Origin: Vreelandella salicampi | GTDB taxonomy: Bacteria; Pseudomonadota; Gammaproteobacteria; Pseudomonadales; Halomonadaceae | Direction: 5' to 3' | Assembly: GCF_013415105.1 (NCBI RefSeq) | Contig: NZ_JACCDF010000019.1 | Location: 1 to 61,105, forward strand | DNA: 61,105 bases | Shown: piece after piece, positions 43,359 to 52,600 of the stretch | How the letters are laid out: each line of letters opens with the position of its first letter | Position numbering within the stretch: the stretch's first letter is position 1 | Notes under the pieces: generated by a model | The model's database searches: none | What the model was told of the DNA's origin: nothing | The model's input: only the letters and a program-made list of their open reading frames with translations | Translations under genes and position numbers: made by a program

Positions 43359-43568
43359 TCAGTGCGTCTCTTTCGGCAGTTCTTCGGAAAGCGCGCGGGC
43401 ATAAGCGGTGCGAGCGGTCTGAAAAATCGCCAACTGCTGCTTGAGCTTTTCGATCTCAGCATCGGTTACGCGCAGGTTGGTCACCTGAGCTTTGGCGTTG
43501 TCGGACAGATCAGCCACGTTGTACTCAGTGCCGTCGATGGTGATCGTTTGCTGCTTTTCGTCTGCCAT
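43359..43568 (-). CDS. DUF6447 family small protein
   Basis: This 69-residue protein reads ITIDGTEYNVADLSDNAKAQ, then a coiled-coil-like helix DAEIEKLKQQLAIFQTARTAYARAL. The family has no known function and tends to sit beside type I secreted exoproteins. This is the only intact copy here; broken copies occur at 44650, 48345 and 57584. The ATG follows a weak AAGGA. The gap to the protease gene (43243-43358) has nothing evident. Confidence 0.8.
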   Translation of the reverse strand: MADEKQQTITIDGTEYNVADLSDNAKAQVTNLRVTDAEIEKLKQQLAIFQTARTAYARALSEELPKETH

Positions 43569-43715
43569 GATAAAAAATCCTTAGATAAAAAATTTCTAAA
43601 TTTTCGTTCCCGGTTAATACGGCGAACGTGGCCTGAAATTGTACGCGATCAGCCAAGGGATCGCACTTTAGCACGCTGCAGGTAGCCCAAACTTAATGGC
43701 ACAATTTCGGCTAAA

Positions 43716-43742
43716 GCAAAAAAGGCAGCCAATGGCTGCCTT
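43716..43742 (-). terminator. Terminator of the outer-membrane protein gene
   Basis: AAGGCAGCC / GGCTGCCTT arms with a 3-base loop are followed on the minus strand by TTTTTTG, 28 bases after the stop of the barrel protein gene. Confidence 0.9.
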
Positions 43743-43769
43743 AAACAAAACAGTAGCTGTCAAGAAAAT

Positions 43770-44450
43770 CTAGAACGTGTAACTAATACCGATCAACGCC
43801 ACCGGGAATACCGGCAGTTTGTCGATGTCATCCTTCAAGCTTTCTTCTTCGCCGCGAATATCATCACGCAACGCCGGGTCGATGTTCTCGAAGCCGTTAG
43901 TCGTCCGCAGCGAGACATCAATATCCGTCGCGACAACACCGAACTCAGAGAAAAAGCCAAGACCACTCTCGTTGGAGCTGCGCCACCCCCAGCCAAGATA
44001 AGGCTGGGTGCCATCTGCCACGGTCGCGGTGCCCACCACAGAACCGATCTGGGCCGCGGAGTAATCTGTGCCGTTCAATTCGTAGGTCATGCCGTTCTGC
44101 GGTGTGCCTGTCACGCTCGCGTCGATATCCGGCATCATGGCACCGGCAGCGATGAAGAAACGCCCGCCGAACGGGTAGTAATCCAGCTTGAGGCTCGACG
44201 CCTTCATGCCAAACTCGGCCTCGTAATCAACGCCGTCCTCTTCGAAGTCAGTGTCGAAATCTAACCCATCCGTGTAGCGGGCGGTTACCGCGAGGTTTTT
44301 ATGAAACCGGTAAGAGACATCACCGCCAAACCCTGTCGTACCGGCAATCGCACCGACCGAAATACGCCGCTCAAACTCATCCGCGCTTGCGTTACCCGTA
44401 GAGGCTAATACCAGCGCGCCAATCACAAGACCTAATGTCGTTTTCTTCAT
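43770..44450 (-). CDS. Outer-membrane beta-barrel protein
   Basis: This 226-residue protein has a signal peptide (MKKTTLGLVIGALVLASTGNASA) and alternating strands typical of a small barrel, such as RISVGAIAGTTGFGGDVSYRF, KLDYYPFGGRFFIAAGAM and PYLGWGWRS, ending in ALIGISYTF with the C-terminal Phe that marks barrel proteins. No specific family can be named. The start is ATG 44450 (MKKTTLG) behind AGGGATACATAAGG. Confidence 0.82.
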   Translation of the reverse strand: MKKTTLGLVIGALVLASTGNASADEFERRISVGAIAGTTGFGGDVSYRFHKNLAVTARYTDGLDFDTDFEEDGVDYEAEFGMKASSLKLDYYPFGGRFFIAAGAMMPDIDASVTGTPQNGMTYELNGTDYSAAQIGSVVGTATVADGTQPYLGWGWRSSNESGLGFFSEFGVVATDIDVSLRTTNGFENIDPALRDDIRGEEESLKDDIDKLPVFPVALIGISYTF

Positions 44451-44649
44451 CCTTATGTATCCCTTGATTGCCCCCGTCATCCAGGGGTTATTTTTCCTCG
44501 TAATGGCGAGGCAAGCGTCAAATACGCGGCGGCTTATACTACCAGAGTCAGCGTGTAATTAATGTAGGAAATCTGATTGCGACATGTAAGAGATAGCTTA
44601 CAACATTAGCGAGGTACAAAAGTTACAGAAAAACCTGGCTATGCTGCAC

Positions 44650-44770
44650 TCATTGCTGAAGGCGAGCGATCTCCTGACCTATGTATGACCCGAAGGTTGG
44701 TCACTTGATTGCGGGCGTTCTCGAAAAGTACGACGAGGTCATACTCAGTACCGTTCTCATCACCTCCGAT
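44650..44770 (-). pseudogene. Degenerate DUF6447 gene
   Basis: On the minus strand the frame reads NGTEYDLVVLFENARNQVTNLRV, matching GTEYNVADLSDNAKAQVTNLRV of the intact DUF6447 gene. After this a shift into another frame gives IGQEIARLQQ and a stop, corresponding to DAEIEKLKQQ. It has lost its start and its C-terminal third. It lies 5' of the OpgB-like gene, on the opposite strand. Confidence 0.7.
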
Positions 44771-44918
44771 AGAGCGTGCTGCACTCCGCGCTCACTGGGT
44801 TGGCGCCTGCCAGCCACGCCAGGGCCTGGTCGGTATTGGCCTCAACCACATGCACGTAAAACCCCCGACAGTTCTGAAGCGCTGGGCGTTGCCAATGCAG
44901 CAGATGACCGCCTGTCAT
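44760..44918 (-). CDS. Small open reading frame, unknown
   Basis: A 52-codon frame starts with ATG at 44918 and ends where the DUF6447 remnant begins. Its product contains FYVHVVEANTDQALAWLAGAN. No family was recognised and no strong ribosome-binding site precedes it. It may be a fragment of a lost gene. The flanking bases 44451-44649 and 44919-45065 show no gene. Confidence 0.25.
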   Translation of the reverse strand: MTGGHLLHWQRPALQNCRGFYVHVVEANTDQALAWLAGANPVSAECSTLYRR

Positions 44919-45065
44919 ATTCTGGTAACATACCCGCCATTGGAAATCCCATGGCTCGCTGTCCGCTACTCGTCTTTCCGGCGAATGACCGCCGCCAGCG
45001 TGTGTTTACCCACCAGCAGTGTGCGTTTCGAGCGATTCTGTTTTTTCTTATTCAGGTTGTGTTGC

Positions 45066-47669
45066 ATGAGTGTTAACTGGCTACTGTTTTCCTTGATGAT
45101 GTACCTTCTGGCATGCTGGCTATTGCCACGCCGGAAAGTGATCGCCCTAATAGCGGCCTTGTTAGGAATAGTTTTAGCACTGCTATCGTCGGCACATGTG
45201 GTGTCGGTACAGCTGGCGGGAAGCCGCATCAACGAAGCCGTGCTATACCACTTGATTGTCGGGCTGGACGGCGCTGGGTTCGGTGAGTACCGATCAACCA
45301 TCCTGCTGGCAGCTGTAATGCTGGTAGCCACCCTCGGCTATGGCGCTGGTTGCTACTATCTCGCCATGCAGCGGCGCCATGGGCGGCTGGCCATGCCATT
45401 GGCGGTTGTGGCGGTGTCAGGTGCACTCAGCATTAATCCCGGGGTAACAGGTGCCTACGAGACCTCGAAGGTATATCTCGCTGAGGAGCCGGTGATTCCA
45501 CTGCCGGAGGACCTGATATATGAGAAAGAGCCCCCCCTGCGGAGTGGCGTCAGTCAGCCAAAGAATCTGGTGTTGATCTACGCCGAATCAGTAGAGGCAG
45601 GCTACTTCGATACAGAGCGTTTTCCGAGTCTGGTGCCTCACCTCAATGCCCTGCGCGAAGAGAGCCTCTCATTCTCGGAGGTTCATTCACTGCCCGGCAT
45701 GACATGGACCATTGGCGGGATGGTGGCCAGCCAGTGTGGTGTTCCGCTGGTGACGGCCAGCAACACTCGCAATGCGGCGATTAATACTGAGGAATTTCTC
45801 CCCGAGACACATTGCCTTGGCGATATTCTTGCCGAGCAGGGTTACCACCAATACTACATGGGAGGGGCTGACAGCAGCTTTGCGGACAAGAACCTCTTTT
45901 ATCAAAGCCATGGCGTACCCAATGTGGCAGGGCGCAACCAGCTTGCTTACCAGCTCGATGACCCTGAATACCTGAATCAGTGGGGGCTCTATGACGACTC
46001 GCTGCTGGAAATGGCCAAGGCCCGCTTTGATGCCCTGGCGAACGAGCGCGATCCCTTTGCCCTAACGCTGCTGACTCTTGATACCCACCACCCCAAGGGG
46101 CATGTCTCGCAGAGCTGCAAGGATGAGCCCTACAACAATGATGCTAATCCAGACCTCAACGACAATCCCATACTCGACGCTGTGCACTGCAGCGACCAGC
46201 TGCTGGTGGAGTTTGTCGACCATGTGCTCAGCACTGAGACCGCTGAGGAAACCCTGGTGGTAGTGATGTCGGACCACCTGGCCTTGCCCAACACCGCTTC
46301 AGACATCCTGAAACAGAAGCCACGGCGCAATCTTTTCATGATGCCGGGAGTCAGCCCCGAGCTACTGCCGGAAGGGATCGATCCGGCAAGACCCGCCTCT
46401 CTGATGGACGTAGGCCCGACGCTGCTGTACCAGATGGGATTTGATATCCCGGCACTGGGATACGGGCGGAACCTGCTAGCACCGGACGAGACCTTCATGG
46501 AGACCCACGCGGATCCGGTAGCGGCGATCCGCGAGCGCTTCTCCACTGTGCGACACCTATGGCAGTACGCCAGCCTTCGCAAGGGGCTCAAGGTGGAAGC
46601 AGTGAAACAGAAGGCCTCCATCGGTACCCACGAATTCCCGCTTCCAGCAATGGTGACACTACAGGACAACCTACGGCTTGATCAGACCCGCCGCGCCGAC
46701 TATTTGCTCGCACACCTGCAAAATGCCAATGCTGCCAAGCGATTCCTGTGGCTAAATGATTGCCAAGCATTGCCGGAAGCGCTAGTCGAGGAAATATCCA
46801 CTGAAACCGAAACAGCAAATCTTTGCTTGCTGGTAGGGCAAGGGCGGGGGATTAGTCGACCTGCGATGGTGCTCCAGGACGATGACCCCACCCACCTAGC
46901 ATTGAGCGATCTTGAAACCTTTCTGGAAGCCCCGCAAGACGACCGCCTCAGCGAGACTCTGCTGCAGCACCTGCGGCTACAAGACCAAGGCGGCAAAGTA
47001 GCTCTCTCGCCTGACCGGGCAACGCTGCAAAACGGCGAAGGAACAGTTCGGCGTGTCACGGCATCCTCATTGGCCGTCCTGGCTCAGGCCACCCCCCTAC
47101 CCGACCATGCGTTCATTGCCTGGCGGGGTATCCATGACAGCCGCCGCCTGTCACCGCAAATTATCATGACACCCTGGCAGGCCGCCCTCGAGCCGGAATT
47201 CGACTTGCGCGCCAAATCGCCCTCATCGGTGCCAGAGTACCGGAGCGCCTGGACAGCAGCGCTCATTAAGGGAGAGCAGGTGCTGTCAGACCATCTGTCG
47301 CCAGGCAATAGCCGAGAAAGCGTCTCGCGCCTTAAAACGATGCTTGATGACGGCTCGGAGCTCGATGCGCGCGCGACCGGTGGGTTCCTGGCCAAGCAGT
47401 GGGAAAACGCCTACCTCCGTCACAATGGCAAGGATCTTATGACACTGCAGCGAGGAATCAACCTCTGGGTGCAAACGCCTGACGGAGAGCAGGCGCGCTA
47501 TAACTTCGATACTCATGGAGAGCACGGCGACAGCGAAGCACTGGTCGAAACCTTGGAGAAAACTCCGGAAGGCTCTCTGATGGTATTCGTCACCACCGAT
47601 GAGTTCAGCGCCGCCTTGTCGGGAAAAGCCATGACTCACTTGCGCGAGCTGGGAATCATGCAGCCGTGA
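45066..47669 (+). CDS. opgB: OpgB-like phosphoglycerol transferase fused to an ILEI-type domain
   Basis: This 867-residue inner-membrane enzyme resembles E. coli OpgB/MdoB, which adds phosphoglycerol to periplasmic glucans. Four or so membrane spans (to about 125) precede an alkaline-phosphatase-fold domain: NLVLIYAESVEAGYFD, LPGMTWTIGGMVASQCGVPL, LTLDTHHPKGHVS and VVVMSDHLALPNTA. A second soluble region follows, and residues about 785-867 (RGINLWVQTPDGEQARYNFDT...LEKTPEGSLMVFVTTDE) look like the ILEI/FAM3 carbohydrate-associated domain. The ATG at 45066 is chosen because the membrane part starts there; the frame stays open upstream to 44709 without coding character. Confidence 0.85.
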   Translation: MSVNWLLFSLMMYLLACWLLPRRKVIALIAALLGIVLALLSSAHVVSVQLAGSRINEAVLYHLIVGLDGAGFGEYRSTILLAAVMLVATLGYGAGCYYLAMQRRHGRLAMPLAVVAVSGALSINPGVTGAYETSKVYLAEEPVIPLPEDLIYEKEPPLRSGVSQPKNLVLIYAESVEAGYFDTERFPSLVPHLNALREESLSFSEVHSLPGMTWTIGGMVASQCGVPLVTASNTRNAAINTEEFLPETHCLGDILAEQGYHQYYMGGADSSFADKNLFYQSHGVPNVAGRNQLAYQLDDPEYLNQWGLYDDSLLEMAKARFDALANERDPFALTLLTLDTHHPKGHVSQSCKDEPYNNDANPDLNDNPILDAVHCSDQLLVEFVDHVLSTETAEETLVVVMSDHLALPNTASDILKQKPRRNLFMMPGVSPELLPEGIDPARPASLMDVGPTLLYQMGFDIPALGYGRNLLAPDETFMETHADPVAAIRERFSTVRHLWQYASLRKGLKVEAVKQKASIGTHEFPLPAMVTLQDNLRLDQTRRADYLLAHLQNANAAKRFLWLNDCQALPEALVEEISTETETANLCLLVGQGRGISRPAMVLQDDDPTHLALSDLETFLEAPQDDRLSETLLQHLRLQDQGGKVALSPDRATLQNGEGTVRRVTASSLAVLAQATPLPDHAFIAWRGIHDSRRLSPQIIMTPWQAALEPEFDLRAKSPSSVPEYRSAWTAALIKGEQVLSDHLSPGNSRESVSRLKTMLDDGSELDARATGGFLAKQWENAYLRHNGKDLMTLQRGINLWVQTPDGEQARYNFDTHGEHGDSEALVETLEKTPEGSLMVFVTTDEFSAALSGKAMTHLRELGIMQP

Positions 47670-47736
47670 GGCCGTCTCAACAGCAGCCACCCTGCTAGCA
47701 GGGCGACTAGGTAGCCTATGGGCCAACCCCGTCTCT

Positions 47737-48170
47737 TCAGCTATCAAAGTCGAAGGCGAGATCGTCATCCTCACCGAACAGCTTGTCAAGGTTCTCAAGA
47801 GCCGCGTCAGCACTACCATGCCGGGTATGGAACTTCGCACCTTCGGTCAACTGGCTAAGCTGGCTCATCGAAAACAGCTGGGCATGGGCGAGTGCCATGG
47901 GGCCACTGCGTAACGTGGCGTAGGCGTCAGCATCCAGAGCGTTCAGTGCCTTCTCATTGACGCGGTATAGGCCGTTCACTTTCAGCGGCTCTTGCCCTTC
48001 GCCGCATTCCAGCGTTAACGGCCATCGCTGTGCAGGTAGAGGTTATTCTGGCCATCCAAACTCAGCAGGGCCACAGGTTGATATCTATCACCATGCTGGA
48101 TAAACGGCAACAACTTGGAAAGCTCCGCGAGCAGCACATGAGCCACGGCTTGGTTAACGGCAAAAGCCAT
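47737..48170 (-). pseudogene. Degenerate sapC-family gene
   Basis: Two minus-strand frames together look like SapC: AELSKLLPFIQHGDRYQPVALLSLDGQNNLYLHSDGR, then, in another frame, PLTLECGEGQEPLKVNGLYRVNEKALNALDADAYATLR. They meet near 48017, where GGCCGTTAA replaces a likely GGCCGCTGGCCGTTAA: a 7-base loss between two GGCCG copies. The central part of SapC (usually RRYPF and the following helix) is also missing. SapC proteins often accompany surface-layer or RTX exoproteins. The stretch 48171-48344 is open but not recognisable. Confidence 0.65.
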
Positions 48171-48344
48171 AGCTATCACGGGGTAAGTAATAACCGTCAG
48201 CGTGCTCGGTTTTCGAGAGCGCGATCCATTGGGGCCTAGAGGCTCCTTATCCAAAATAGCCCCCCCCAGCCGAAGCCAGGGGTAGTGTTATTAACCGCAG
48301 TAAAGCCGCAGGCAGCACTTACATTCTGCGCCATTGGGTAAGTC

Positions 48345-48384
48345 GCCAACTGCTGCTTGAGTTTTTCGATCTCGGCATCGGTCA
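48345..48384 (-). pseudogene. DUF6447 remnant after exoprotein 1
   Basis: On the minus strand, directly after a hairpin, the frame reads LTDAEIEKLKQQLA and then loses similarity. It matches the helix of the intact DUF6447 protein. The junction with the exoprotein tail is the same as at 57690. Confidence 0.7.
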
Positions 48385-48408
48385 GGCGCCATGTAAAACC
48401 ATGGCGCC
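48385..48408 (-). terminator. Hairpin after exoprotein 1
   Basis: GGCGCCATG / CATGGCGCC arms with a 6-base loop begin 9 bases after the exoprotein stop codon. An almost identical hairpin follows exoprotein 2. There is no U-tract, so it may serve mRNA stability. Confidence 0.55.
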
Positions 48409-48416
48409 TTGATCCC

Positions 48417-49635
48417 TTAAGCGATGAAATCCCACTGCGTGGCGTTCATGCCGTGGGTGCGAATTTCCTCGGAATCCATGAAACCGCCAACCACGTCGCG
48501 CAGCGAGGCCCCACTTTCCAGCTCACTCGCCCAGTAGGCCTTGCCCGGCGCATCCGCTTCCCGACCCAGCAACGAGCCATAGAGCGTACCCAGCACCGTA
48601 TCGATGCCGTCACCCTGCACATCGAGCCGTAGCCCAGCTTCCGGCGAGGTAATAAACAATTGGGCCATATCGGCTTTGCTCAACCCTTCGGCTTGCCGCT
48701 GCGCCCAGTACTGCACTCCCTCTACATCTCCTTGACGTCCCAAGACTTGGGCATAGAGAGCAGTGACTTCCTCAAGTATGGAGTCATAGCCTAGCGTCAA
48801 TTGGTCGTCGGCGAAAACCAGTTGCTCTATGTTGATCAGGGTGTCGGCATCTTCCGGCTTGTCATGGCGATACACCGTAATTACCGCATGCTGTTGAGAG
48901 ACGACATATTCATCACGGTTTCCTTCGTAGCGGACAGTATCTTCATCCAGACCACCATGAAAAACATTGGCACCGCTATCAGAGTAAATTAGATCGTTGC
49001 CTTGCTCACCGAAGAGCCGATCGTTGCCTCCCATTGAACCGATGGTGTCATCGCCACCACCACCCCACAATTCATCGTCGCCCGGTCCGAGTAAAATCAC
49101 TTGTGCCTCGTTGTCACCAATGACGACATTATCCCCCTCTCCTCCCTCAATGCTTACAGCGCCTTTAATGCTGGCGAAATCGATATTGTCCAGCTGAAGA
49201 CGTGTACCACCAGGGAGGTTGGTCACATCAATAACAAATGCTTCCTGAAAACCACTCGTGGAGTTATCTGTCTCACCGCGGATTACGATCGGATCATTGG
49301 CAGCAATATCCGAAGTAAAGGTTAACGTACGGATATCCAACTGGGTGCCGTCAGGGCGAGTGTTGAGCCAATTGACTGCGGTTTGCGTCTGCTCGGACAC
49401 GTTACTGGGTTCTTTATCTTCAATACTGGCAACAAGATTAGCCAGGGCCTGGTCACGCTCCGTTGCGGTGCGTGACCCATCGCTGGACAATTGCATCCCT
49501 CCTGGCAACGTGGCAGTAACGACATTATTGTTACCCGTATTTTCAACCAACCGGGCACTTCGTGTTTCGTTACTCGTATTCTTAAAGGTTTCACGTATAG
49601 CCGACTCTCCCATAGGAGTATCAGGGAGTGGCATT
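48417..49635 (-). repeat. Shared exoprotein C-terminal module, copy 1
   Basis: The last 400 or so codons of exoprotein 1, from LPDTPMGES to NATQWDFIA, are homologous to the last part of exoprotein 2 (57726-58955). Both hold the RTX nonamers and two DUF4214 units. The two copies are in the same orientation 9.3 kb apart. Identity is highest near the 3' end, where more than 30 bases match exactly across the stop codon. Confidence 0.85.
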
Positions 49636-52600
49636 ACATCAACCTCAAGTTCTGGTTCAGGGCGTGAAGGCGATACCGGAAGCGCAATAACTGGATCAGT
49701 TACTAGAGAAGCCACCGTTTCAGCGGTGCCTTGGCCATCGGTATAGCGGGCTTGAACACTAATTTCCGCCCTTATATCTGCCCGTCCCAAGGTATAGGTC
49801 TCTTTGGTGGCGCCCTCTATAGCCTCATCGTCACGCAGCCACTGATAGTTGATTGTGCCCAGACCGTCTTCATCGGCCAAGGTATTGGACACTGTGAGGG
49901 TCTCGCCTTGCCTTGCTGTGCCAGTAATGATCACACTGCCAGTGGGGGCGTCGTTGACATTTTCTACCGGGACGGTGGCGCTTGAAATCACGGCTTCTGC
50001 TGTACCTTGAACATCGGTATACGACGCTCGCACGCTGATCTCGGCATCCACATCTGATTGAGTCAAAGTGTAGTTTTCGCCCGTAGCCCCCGTGACTTCC
50101 ACCCCATCGCGCAGCCACTGGTAACTCACCGTGCCCATGCCATCAATATCGGCTAGGTTGTTACTCGCGGTGAGCGTCACGCTTTGCTCAGCAGTACCGG
50201 TAATGATTACACTGCCGGTAGGTGCGTCGTTGACATTTGCTACCGGGACGGTGGCGCTTGAAGTCACGGCTTCTACTGTACCTTGAACATCGGTATACGA
50301 CGCTCGCACGCTGATCTCGGCATCCACATCTGATTGAGTCAAAGTGTAGTTTTCGCCCGTAGCCCCCGTGACTTCCACCCCATCGCGCAGCCACTGGTAG
50401 CTAATCGTGCCCATGCCATCAATATCAGCCAAATCGTTGCTCGCGGTGAGCGTCACGTTTTGTTCAGCGGTACCGGTAATGATCACACTGCCAGTGGGGG
50501 CGTCGTTGACATTTGCTACCGGGACGGTGGCGCTTGAAATCACGGCTTCTGCTGTACCTTGAACATCGGTATATGACGCTCGCACGCTGATCTCGGCATC
50601 CACATCTGATTGAGTCAGGGTGTAGGTGATGCCCGTGGCACCGCTGATGTCTACACCATTGCACAGCCACTGGTAGCTGAAGGAGCCCAGGCCATCTTCG
50701 TCGGCCAGCCCGCTGGTATCGGCATTCAGGGTTTCGCCCTGAGTGCTGGCGCCGGTAATGGTGACGTTGCCGGTGGGCGCGTCGTTGATGTTCGCTACCG
50801 TCGCCGTGGCGGCAGAGGTGACCGATTCATTGGTTCCTTGTTGATCAGTGTAGCTGGCCCGCACGCTGATCTCGGCGCCCACGTCGGCTTGCGTCAGTGT
50901 GTAGCTTTCACCCGTGGCTCCGATGATGGCGCTGCCATCACGCAGCCATTGATAGCCGATGCTACCTAGGCCATCGCCATCGGCCAGGTCGTTGCTGGCT
51001 GTGAGCGTTTTGTCTTCTTCCGCAATGCCGCTGATGGTGACGGTGCCCGTGGGGGCGTCGTTCACCGGCTCTACGGGCAGGCTGAGCGTGGCCGTGGCGC
51101 CGGGATTGCCGTTCACGTCCGTTCCCTGCACGGAAATGCTGCGGTTGGTGACGCTGGGGGCCTTGGAAGCGTTCTCGTACTGTAGCTCGCGCAGCAGCGT
51201 CTGATAGTCGGCCGCCGTGGCCGTGCCGGTCAGTGTGATCTGTGTCGAACTGTCGTAGTTGACGGTAATGCCGTTCACTACATCATTGTGGCCACGCCCG
51301 CTCAACTGCAGGCTCTCGGAGGCGCCGTCCTGTGGATTGGTCAGCGTGATGACCAGCTGGTTGAGGTTGTCGCCATCGGGCTCGGTGATGGTGGCACCGG
51401 TGGCAATGAGCTTGCCGCCGTCGCCCTCGCGATAGCCGCCCGTGGCGCTCAGGCCCACCACCGGCGCCGTGACGACGCCGACCGTGGCGGAGGCCACGAG
51501 GGAGTCGTCGGTGCCGTCATTGACCACCACGTTGACAGTGCGGTCGCTGATGGTGATGTCGATGGCGGCGTCGGTGTTGTCGTACTGGATGCCGCGCAGG
51601 ATTGTCTGATAGGTGCTCGCGCTTGCCGCCCCGGTTACCGAGAGCATGCCCGTGTCCTCTGTGTAGTTCACGGTCAGGGCGTTGTCGGAGGCCGCCGTGC
51701 CGGCGGTGCTGTTCAGCAACAGGCTCTCTACACCGTCGCCATCGGGGCGGGTGGTCAGGGTGGCGGTCAGGCTTTCGATCTGGTCGCCGCTGTCGACGTC
51801 GTTCAAGGTAGCGTCGGCCGTGGTGACTTCAACCGGGTCGCCGCCACTGGCGAATGTCGCGGTGTTGCTCGTGCCGCCGATGCTGCCGTTGAGGTCGAGC
51901 GTGGGCGCGTCGTTCGCGCCCGCCAGGTCGACGGTCAGTGTTTTCGTGACAGCCGGTGCAATGCCATCGCTCACCGAGACAGTGAAGTCCTCGCTCGCAT
52001 CAGCATTCAGCGCATTAACGGCCGCAGCATCCGCACGGAACAAATACTGGCCAGTGGCTTTTTCGAGATAGAGCGTGCCATAAGTGCCTTCCACGGAAAG
52101 GTCGTAGGTTATGCCGCCCTCCGTCAGCGCTGCGCTTGCGCCAGCACCGTTGAAGCCATAGGTCAGGTCACCGCTGTCGGGATCACTTCCGGAAAGCTGG
52201 CCCGTCTGGTCGCTGAAGGTATCGTCGCTTACAGTGTCCGCCAGGGTAATAGTGCCGGGAGTGGTCAACGCTGGCGCATCGTTAATGGTATTGACGGCGA
52301 TCGTACTGGTGCGCACCGCACTGACAGAATGGCCATCATTGACGGTGAAGTTCACAGTACGTGCCGTGTCGCCCGGATCGTCGCTGGTGTTGGAGAAGGT
52401 GATCGCACGCAACGCTGCCTGTATATCAGCTGCTGAGTGGCTGCCGCTAATGGTGATGGAGGCGGCACCGCTTCCAGTAACATTTGCATCGCTGATGGTG
52501 CCGTAAGTGCCGCTCAGGCTTAGCGAATCGCCGGTAGCAGCATTAGTGATGTTCACTGTCGCGCTGAGGGTGTCGCCTTCAGCATCAGAGACGGTGACGT

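Noticed and set aside
44709..45065. Upstream extension of the OpgB-like gene
   Set aside because: The first 119 codons lack the membrane-protein pattern of OpgB, overlap the DUF6447 relic on the other strand and have no ribosome-binding site.
49678..51057. CRISPR-like look of the regularly spaced repeats
   Set aside because: Units are 276 bases, translate to Ig-like domains in frame and have no unique spacers.
51288..52436. 382-codon open frame on the plus strand inside exoprotein 1
   Set aside because: It mirrors the GC-rich third positions of the exoprotein coding strand, has no ribosome-binding site and resembles no known protein.
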